The translations under genes and the position numbers were made by a program. Shown here piece after piece: positions 58,280 to 64,000 of a DNA stretch of 64,000 nucleotides. This stretch comes from JACQFK01 sp964604905 (GTDB lineage: Bacteria > Planctomycetota > MHYJ01 > JACPRB01). Position 1 is the stretch's first letter; each line of letters starts with the position of its first letter. The stretch spans positions 1 to 64,000 of the forward strand of contig CAZSCC010000370.1 of NCBI GenBank assembly GCA_964604905.1. Reading direction: 5' to 3'. The notes under the pieces are model-generated. The model worked only from the letters and a program-made list of their open reading frames with translations. It had not been told where the DNA came from and did no database searches.

Positions 58280-59481
58280 GGCGCGCGTGGCAGGCCTGGG
58301 ACCGCTTCTTCTTCAGGCCCGATACGGCCCGCGTGCTGGGGCTCTACCGGATCGTCTTCGGGCTCATCGTGCTGTACTGCTTCGCCCTCCTGGCGAAGCA
58401 CGTCACGATCTTCTTCTCCGACAAGGGGCTCCTGACGAGCGCGGCGAGCGCCCAGGCCCTCGAGCCGAGCGTCGTCGCGCTCTTCCGCTGGTTCCACCGA
58501 CCCTGGGAGGTGCGCGCGGCGCTCGTGGCCGTCTTCGTCTCGGCCGCCTTCTTCACGGTCGGCTTTCATACCCGGGCGAGCACGGTCGTGCTGTTCGTCC
58601 TGGTCCTCTCCTTCCACGACCGGAACATCTACGTCCTCCAGGGCGGCGATACGGTGATCCGGACCATGCTCTTCTTCTTCCTGTTCGCCCCGGCGGGCGC
58701 CGCGTTTTCCGTCGACAGCCTGAGGCGGCGCCTCGGGACCCCGGGGGACGGACCCGCGGAGGTCCGCGTCCCGCCGTGGGCCCAGCGGATGATGCAGATC
58801 CAGGTCGCGATCATCTACTTCATCGCGGCCTACGGGAAGATGCAGGGGGATCGATATCGGGACGGGAGCGCGATGTACTACATGCTCGGCCGCCTGGATA
58901 TCCACGTGTCGGGTCTGGAGCAGCTCATGAATTACCCGGCCGTCTACACGGTGATGACCGTGGCCGCGGTCGCGATGGAGGTCCCGCTGCCCTTCCTGCT
59001 CTGGTTCCGGGCGACGCGGCCGTACGCCTCCCTCCTCGGCGTCGTGCTCCACTCGTGGATCATGGTCTTCATGGTCATCCCCGTCTTCGGCATCGCCATG
59101 TTGACGTCCTATATCGCCTTCTACGGCGAAGCGGACTTCGACCGGGCGATCGCGCGATTGCGCCGGCGCGCGGCCCGGCGGCGCGCGAGATTGCTCCTGG
59201 ACACGGCCTCGCGGACGGGGGCCCGGTGGAGCCGGGTGATCCCCATCCTCGATGTCCTGGGGAGGGTCGAGATCGAAGAGGCCGCGCGGCGGGGGGATCC
59301 GGGCGGCGATGTCCCTGCGCTGCGCCTGGTGACCCCCGATGGGAAGACGAGGGACGGTTTCGCGGCCCTCGTGTGGCTCTTTCCCCGCCTGCTCGCCGTC
59401 TTCTGGGTCATCCCCGCCCTCTATCTCCCCGGAAGGGCGTCGAAGGTCGAAGAGCCGGCGGCGTCGACGAGGGGAGGATAG
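58276..59481 (+). CDS. HTTM-domain membrane protein (gamma-carboxylase-related)
   Basis: A 401-residue multi-pass membrane protein starting at GTG 58276. The HTTM domain, shared with vitamin K-dependent gamma-carboxylase, shows TARVLGLYRIVFGLIVLYCF, FHDRNIYVLQGGDTVIRTM, MMQIQVAIIYFIAAYGKMQG and YRDGSAMYYML. About eight helices are followed by a cytoplasmic arginine-rich segment and a final C-terminal helix (FPRLLAVFWVIPALYLPG). HTTM proteins in bacteria are thought to modify or handle membrane-bound substrates, but the reaction is not known. Coupled to the preceding gene. Confidence 0.87.
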   Translation: MRRAWQAWDRFFFRPDTARVLGLYRIVFGLIVLYCFALLAKHVTIFFSDKGLLTSAASAQALEPSVVALFRWFHRPWEVRAALVAVFVSAAFFTVGFHTRASTVVLFVLVLSFHDRNIYVLQGGDTVIRTMLFFFLFAPAGAAFSVDSLRRRLGTPGDGPAEVRVPPWAQRMMQIQVAIIYFIAAYGKMQGDRYRDGSAMYYMLGRLDIHVSGLEQLMNYPAVYTVMTVAAVAMEVPLPFLLWFRATRPYASLLGVVLHSWIMVFMVIPVFGIAMLTSYIAFYGEADFDRAIARLRRRAARRRARLLLDTASRTGARWSRVIPILDVLGRVEIEEAARRGDPGGDVPALRLVTPDGKTRDGFAALVWLFPRLLAVFWVIPALYLPGRASKVEEPAASTRGG

Positions 59482-59506
59482 GGAGCGCGACAGCAGTCGA
59501 GGGGAT

Positions 59507-59558
59507 CTTCCCCGTGTCTCTGAGACTCTGCGGCCAATATCGGTCTTGCAACAGCCTC
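59507..59558. repeat. Dispersed CCGCAGAG-type repeat, copy B
   Basis: Reverse complement of the repeat at 28316-28368. Read on the minus strand it begins GAGGCTGTTGCA directly after the TAA of the DUF1552 gene and continues ATTGGCCGCAGAGTCTCAGA. Confidence 0.7.
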
Positions 59559-60860
59559 TTAGATCTCGGTCAGCCGCTCCTTGGAGTCTCCGAACGAGTC
59601 GAGACGGACGCCCATCTTGTCCATCATCGACAGGTAGAGCGAGCACATCTTCCGGTTGGGCTTGCCCAGGTAGTCGAGCACCCGGCCGCCGGCGATCTTG
59701 CCGCCGCCCCGGCCGACCAGCACCACGGGGAGCTGCGTGCAGTCGTGGCTTGCGCCGTGCAGCATGCTCGACAGGTAGAGGATCATCGTGTTGTCGAGCG
59801 CCGTCCGCTCGCCCTCCTGCACCTGCTCGAGCTTCGATGCGATGTAGGCCACCTGCTCGGTGAAGAACCGGTTCACCTTCAGCCAGTCGGCGTTGTCGGT
59901 GTGCGAGAGCAGGTGGTGGATCATGTAGTCCACCCCCAGGTGGGGGAAGCGCTGCGAAGAGTGGTCGTTGTTCAGCTTGAGCGTGCAGATCCGGGTCGTG
60001 TCGGTCCGGAAGGCGAGGACCAGGATGTCGCACATCAGCCGCATGTGCTGGTCCAGGTCCTGGGGGACCCCGTCGGCTGGACGCGGGCGGTCGGGCTTCT
60101 CGAGGCCCGGCTTCCAGCCCTGGAGGCGTCCCTGCTTGCCCGCCTGCTGGATCCGCTGCTCCACCTCGCGCACGGAGGAGAGATACTCGTCAAGCTTGCC
60201 CTTGTCGGAGGCGCTCAGCTTGCCGCCCAGGCTCTTCGCGTCCTCGCGGATCTGGTCGAGCACGCTCGCGTCGCCGCGGTCCACGTCGTCCCGGAAGAGC
60301 TGGTCGAACGCCAGCGCCGGATAGAGCTCGAGGGGCGTCGGCGTCGTGGGCGAGCTCCACGAGATGTGCGAGCTGTAGATCATCGAGTAGCCCTTGTGGA
60401 GGGCCGAGATCGACGGCTCGCAGGCGAGCACGAGGCTCGGGACCTTCGTCGCCCCGGCCAGCCTCTGCGCGACGAGCTGGTCCATGCTCACGCCCGACCG
60501 GATCCCGCCGCCGCCCTCCAGGGTCGCGCCGGTCAGCAGGTCGCCCGTCATGGCGCTGTGGATGCCGCCCTTTCCCGACTGGGCGTTGTACAAGCCGCGG
60601 AGGAAGAGCAGCTTTTCCTTGAAGGGCGCGAGCGGCTCGAGGACCTTGCCGAGCTCCATCCCCTTGCCCTCGCCCTTCGCCCACCACTCCCTGCCGTGGA
60701 AGCCGTTGCCGGCGAAGAGGACCGCGAGGCGGACCGGCGGCTCGGCCGCCTTGTCGTCCCCCCACGCGCGGAGCGACTCCATCCAGGGCAGCGCCATCGT
60801 GACGCCCATCCCCCGCAGCATCGTGCGCCGCGTCAGCCCGCTTTGTTTCGCTGCGTTCAT
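59559..60860 (-). CDS. DUF1552 protein, Tat-exported
   Basis: A 433-residue paralogue of the protein at 26927-28315. Twin-arginine signal (TRRTMLRGMGVTMALPWMES). Landmarks are RLAVLFAGNGFHGREWW, FLRGLYNAQSGKGGIHSAM, SSHISWSSPTTPTPLELYPA and DNTMILYLSSMLHGASHDC. It is the second gene of the minus-strand operon that begins with the DUF1592-type gene; the intergenic gap is 7 bases, with GAGGAACTC just before the start. Confidence 0.92.
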   Translation of the reverse strand: MNAAKQSGLTRRTMLRGMGVTMALPWMESLRAWGDDKAAEPPVRLAVLFAGNGFHGREWWAKGEGKGMELGKVLEPLAPFKEKLLFLRGLYNAQSGKGGIHSAMTGDLLTGATLEGGGGIRSGVSMDQLVAQRLAGATKVPSLVLACEPSISALHKGYSMIYSSHISWSSPTTPTPLELYPALAFDQLFRDDVDRGDASVLDQIREDAKSLGGKLSASDKGKLDEYLSSVREVEQRIQQAGKQGRLQGWKPGLEKPDRPRPADGVPQDLDQHMRLMCDILVLAFRTDTTRICTLKLNNDHSSQRFPHLGVDYMIHHLLSHTDNADWLKVNRFFTEQVAYIASKLEQVQEGERTALDNTMILYLSSMLHGASHDCTQLPVVLVGRGGGKIAGGRVLDYLGKPNRKMCSLYLSMMDKMGVRLDSFGDSKERLTEI

Positions 60861-60867
60861 GAGTTCC

Positions 60868-63800
60868 TCACTCGCTTTTCGTGGCCTCGAGCCCCCGGTG
60901 CTCGCGGAACGGCCGGCTCAGGACGATCGCCTTGACGACGTCCGAGAGACGCCCTTCGCCCTTCTCGAGATCGCCGGCGACCCCGTCCAGGAACGCCTGG
61001 TCCGACAGCGTGACGCTCCTTCCCAGAGCATACCCCAGAAATTTCCGGAGGAACGTCTTCCGGAATTCCTTTTTCCGCCCGATCAGATAGCTGCGCAGGC
61101 CCTCGAGCCCCTCGAACTCCGTGCCGTCGCGGAGCGTCACGCGCGCGTCGATCGCCCTCCCGGCCGCGTCCTTGTCGCGCCGCCGCCCGATGGCGTCGTA
61201 GGCCTCGAGCGCGAAGCCGAAGGGGTCGATCCGGACGTGGCAGGTGGCGCACTCCGGGACGCGGGTGTGGCGCGCGGTCATCTCGCGGACGCTGAGGTCG
61301 GCGCCGGCCTCCTGCTCGGGGAGCTGGGGGACATTGGCCGGTGGCTTCGGCAGCTTCTCGCCGAGCATCGTCTCGACCACCCAGTTGCCGCGGAGCACCG
61401 GGCTCGTGCGCGAGGCGCCCGACTCCTTCGCCAGGACGCTCCCGAGCGCGATCGCGCCGCCCCGGCCGTGCGCGCGGAGGCCGTCGACGCGGCGCCACTC
61501 CGGGCCCTTCACGCCGGGAATCCCGTAGTGCTTCGCGAGCGCCTCGTTCAGGAAGCTGTAGTCGGCGGTCAGGATCTCGTCGACCGGCCGCCCCTCCCGG
61601 AAGAGGTGCTGGAAGAAGCGGATCGCCTCCTCGTAGAGCGCGGCGCGGAGGGAGGCGTCGAAGGAGGGGAAGAGCTTCTCGTTCTTCTCCCGGCTCTCCC
61701 GGAGATCGCGGACGTGGAGCCAGCGCGCGGCGAACTCCTCCGCCAGTCCGCGCGCCTTCGGGTCGTGGAGGAGGCGGTCGACCTGCGCCGTGAGCACCGC
61801 GGGATCGCGGAGGCGGCCCTCACCGGCGAGCCGCAGGAGCTCCGCGTCGGGCGTCGAGGCCCAGAGGAAGTAGCTCAGGCGCGTCGCGAGCTCGTGATCC
61901 GACACGGGACGAGACTCGGCGCCGGGCGGGGTCTCCTCGAGCCGGAAGAGGAAGGCCGGCGACGCCAGGCTGCGGACGAACGCCGCGCGGACCGCTTCCT
62001 CGTGGGGCAGGTCCTGCCCGCGGAGCTTCGCGACCAGCTCGCGGAGTCCGCCCGCTTCGCGCGTGGTCAGCGGCCGCCGATACGCCCGCTCGGCGAGGCG
62101 GACGAGTGCGTCGACGTGGCCCGGCCAGGAGGCCTCGACCTCCTTCTCGAACGCCTCCGCCCGTCTGCGGAACGGCTCGCGCAGGCCCTCGAAGAACGCC
62201 AGCGCCTCCTTCGTGCCGTCCTGCGTGACGAACCCAATGAAGAGCGGCAGGTTCTTGTGCTCGGTCGTCGGCCATTGGGAGATGAACCGCAGCTCCGCCC
62301 AGAGGCGGTCCAGCCGGCGCGACGCGCCGTCGTCCAGGAAGAGCCGGACGAGCGGTTCGTCGTCGCGGTGGTAGAGCTTGAGGCAGACGACCTCGTCGGT
62401 GGGGATCACCTGCGGGAAGCAGATGAAATTCGGGAAGAGGCGGCGGAATTCGTCGAAGCCGCGGACGAGGCGCTTCGACGCCTCGCCGGTGGCGACGCAG
62501 GGCGACTTCCCGTCCCACGGCCGCGTCGACGGGAGGGCGGAGAGCGTGGCCGAGAACTGGACGGCGCGGTCCGGGCCGTCGACCGTCCCCTCCACGACGA
62601 ACGCGCGGTCGCGGAAGAGCGCCGCGGGGAGGCGGATCTCCGCCGTCCGGGCGGTCAGATCGCCGGCCTCGAGACCGAACCGGCCGGCAAGCCTCGGGAG
62701 GCGGGCGAAGTCGAAGTCGCGGAAGAGGGGGCCGTCGACCGTCACCAGCGCGTCGTAGACGGCGCGGTCGGGATGCTTCTCGTCGCGCGGGCGCGGGCCG
62801 GTCAGGAGCGCCTGGACTTTCTTCGCCAGGGCCTCGTCGGGCGCAATCCGCCACTGGCCCAGGAGCGAGCCGGCGGGGATGGCCACCCCCGCGGCGGCGC
62901 CGTCCTTGCGCGTCGGCCCGTGCACGAAGCGCCAGGCGCCGTGCGGGTTGGACTTCAGGATCGTGTCGGCGACGTCGGAGGCGAGGTTCCACGAACGCTT
63001 CTCGCCGGCCGTCTCGCGGACCGTGACGTTCACCTCGGTGAGGTCGCAGACGTGGCTGCCGTCGCGCGCGTCGATCGCGACGACGAGGGCATCTCCCTTC
63101 GCGACCGTCACCTCCCGCGCCGGTGCCGACGCATCGCCGCCGATGTTGACGACCCCCTGCGAGAGGCGGGCGGCGCGGTCGCCGCGGCGGAACTCCACCC
63201 AGTACGCGACGCCGTTCCCGCAGCCGCCGTGGGCGTGGGAGAAGACGGCCTCGAGCCGCACGCGGCCGTCGACCGGGCTGCCCCAGGCGATCGCGACGAA
63301 GCGGTCGGGGAGCGGGTGGACGACGATCCGGTGGGGCGACGCGCGGCCCGGGATGCGCTCTTCCTTGTCGGACGCGTTCGAGAGGACGACCGGCAGGTCG
63401 CCCGTCTTCGACCTCCATCCCTGGATCGCCGGGGTCTTCGCGGCGCCCGGCGCGGGCGTGTCGAGGAGGTCGAGGGGCACGGCGGGGGCGAGCGTCCCGG
63501 GCGCGCCCGGCTCGGCGAGCGGCTGGAGGCCGAGGAGGCCCGTCCACCGCTTGAGCCATTCGGCGTCCAGGCCGGCGGCCCGGGCGGGATCGCGGGCGGC
63601 CTCGAGGTACTTCGCGGTCTCGGCGAACGCGGCCTTGAGGTCGACTTCGTACTTCGGCCCGTAGGCGGCGTAGTCCTTGAGGAGCAACGGCACGCCCTTG
63701 CCGCCTTCGAATCTCGGACGGAGCCACGTCACCGGGCCGTCCGAGGCGGGGAGGTCGAGCGCCGCCAGGTGGAGCACGACCTCGTCCTGGCCGGGCGCGG

Positions 63801-64000
63801 GCTTGAGCTCGACGCGGATCGACTGCGAGGGGACGAACGAGGGATCGTTCGCCTCCGCCCGCAGCTCCTTGCCCATGCCGTAGCTGCCGACCTTGTGGAG
63901 CTTCCAGAGCGACTTCTGCCACGCGGCGACGTCGGCCACGAGGCCGTCGACCTCCTTCTCCGTCGCGCCGCGCCACCGGGCGCGGAGGAGGTCGAGCGGG
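60868..64000 (-). CDS. Large DUF1592/1588/1585 cytochrome c-type protein, 5' partial
   Basis: The frame is open to the right edge, so the N-terminus with any signal peptide and first haem site lies outside the window; at least 1043 residues are visible. The first 600 visible residues contain beta-rich segments (VRLEAVFSHAHGGCGNGVAY, VTVRETAGEKRSWNLASDVA) not seen in the 24681 paralogue. Then come DUF1595-like (YRRPLTTREAGGL), DUF1592 (LATRLSYFLWASTPDAELL), DUF1588 (GSVLAKESGASRTSPVLRG) with C-A-T-C-H in VPECATCHVRIDPFGFALE, and DUF1585 (LRKFLGYALGRSVTLSD). Coupled with DUF1552 downstream. Confidence 0.92.
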   Translation of the reverse strand, partial: PLDLLRARWRGATEKEVDGLVADVAAWQKSLWKLHKVGSYGMGKELRAEANDPSFVPSQSIRVELKPAPGQDEVVLHLAALDLPASDGPVTWLRPRFEGGKGVPLLLKDYAAYGPKYEVDLKAAFAETAKYLEAARDPARAAGLDAEWLKRWTGLLGLQPLAEPGAPGTLAPAVPLDLLDTPAPGAAKTPAIQGWRSKTGDLPVVLSNASDKEERIPGRASPHRIVVHPLPDRFVAIAWGSPVDGRVRLEAVFSHAHGGCGNGVAYWVEFRRGDRAARLSQGVVNIGGDASAPAREVTVAKGDALVVAIDARDGSHVCDLTEVNVTVRETAGEKRSWNLASDVADTILKSNPHGAWRFVHGPTRKDGAAAGVAIPAGSLLGQWRIAPDEALAKKVQALLTGPRPRDEKHPDRAVYDALVTVDGPLFRDFDFARLPRLAGRFGLEAGDLTARTAEIRLPAALFRDRAFVVEGTVDGPDRAVQFSATLSALPSTRPWDGKSPCVATGEASKRLVRGFDEFRRLFPNFICFPQVIPTDEVVCLKLYHRDDEPLVRLFLDDGASRRLDRLWAELRFISQWPTTEHKNLPLFIGFVTQDGTKEALAFFEGLREPFRRRAEAFEKEVEASWPGHVDALVRLAERAYRRPLTTREAGGLRELVAKLRGQDLPHEEAVRAAFVRSLASPAFLFRLEETPPGAESRPVSDHELATRLSYFLWASTPDAELLRLAGEGRLRDPAVLTAQVDRLLHDPKARGLAEEFAARWLHVRDLRESREKNEKLFPSFDASLRAALYEEAIRFFQHLFREGRPVDEILTADYSFLNEALAKHYGIPGVKGPEWRRVDGLRAHGRGGAIALGSVLAKESGASRTSPVLRGNWVVETMLGEKLPKPPANVPQLPEQEAGADLSVREMTARHTRVPECATCHVRIDPFGFALEAYDAIGRRRDKDAAGRAIDARVTLRDGTEFEGLEGLRSYLIGRKKEFRKTFLRKFLGYALGRSVTLSDQAFLDGVAGDLEKGEGRLSDVVKAIVLSRPFREHRGLEATKSE

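Noticed and set aside
1..64000. CRISPR arrays, rRNA, tRNA and complete prophage
   Set aside because: No regularly spaced repeats, no rRNA or tRNA-like segments and no phage structural genes were seen by reading; short tRNAs cannot be fully excluded without a covariance-model search.

Overview
This 64 kb window is G+C-rich bacterial chromosome that looks like a member of the Planctomycetota or a close relative. The main evidence is the gene content. There are two DUF1549/DUF1553 + DUF1501 gene pairs (15.1-18.9 kb and 31.0-35.4 kb) and two DUF1592-type + DUF1552 gene pairs (24.7-28.3 kb and 59.6 kb to the right edge), families best known from planctomycete genomes. With them come PQQ-type beta-propeller lipoprotein/secreted proteins, a Tat-exported Gfo/Idh/MocA oxidoreductase, a sulfatase, a ceramidase-like hydrolase and a large Ser/Thr kinase with TPRs. 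No rRNA, tRNA, CRISPR array or intact insertion sequence was seen.

Layout. 0-8.4 kb: end of a GAF-GGDEF protein, PQQ propellers, Gfo/Idh oxidoreductase, alpha/beta hydrolase with a fibronectin III tail, HEAT-repeat protein, beta-lactamase-fold serine hydrolase. 8.5-12.3 kb: a 1101-residue protein that fuses about 650 residues of coiled coil to an IS1380-like DDE transposase domain, followed closely by a small membrane protein. 12.3-15.1 kb: DUF4230-like protein, PQQ propeller, small membrane protein, Rieske protein. 15.1-28.3 kb: cytochrome c-type and DUF1501/DUF1552 pairs, with a glycoside hydrolase, metallo-beta-lactamase-fold protein, SMP-30 propeller, an aminotransferase/omega-amidase pair and a leucine-rich repeat protein between them. 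28.4-31 kb: ParE-type toxin-antitoxin pair, ceramidase-like gene. 31-48.2 kb: second DUF1549/DUF1501 operon, GH5-like hydrolase, membrane-aminopropyltransferase-TPR fusion, sulfatase, ferric-reductase-like flavoprotein, NHL-repeat lipoprotein, methyltransferase, Ser/Thr kinase. 48.3-55 kb: an eroded accessory region with truncated or frameshifted genes, a 72-bp direct repeat at two gene breakpoints, an IS110 transposase remnant and lower-G+C genes. 55.3-64 kb: transketolase, an HTTM two-gene operon, and the second DUF1552/DUF1592 operon running off the edge.

The most interesting items are four. (1) A probable selenoprotein of the ArsC/Spx fold at 48813-49181 (minus), with UGA at the redox-active position (U-x-x-C) and a bacterial SECIS-like hairpin directly behind it. 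(2) The coiled-coil/DDE-transposase fusion, with a D-D-E triad still readable and no inverted repeats seen beside it. (3) A nearly identical A+T-rich palindrome used five times at gene ends, where its arms supply stop codons. (4) A recurrent -10-like hexamer 6-9 bases upstream of start codons with no Shine-Dalgarno sequence, which suggests frequent leaderless transcripts.
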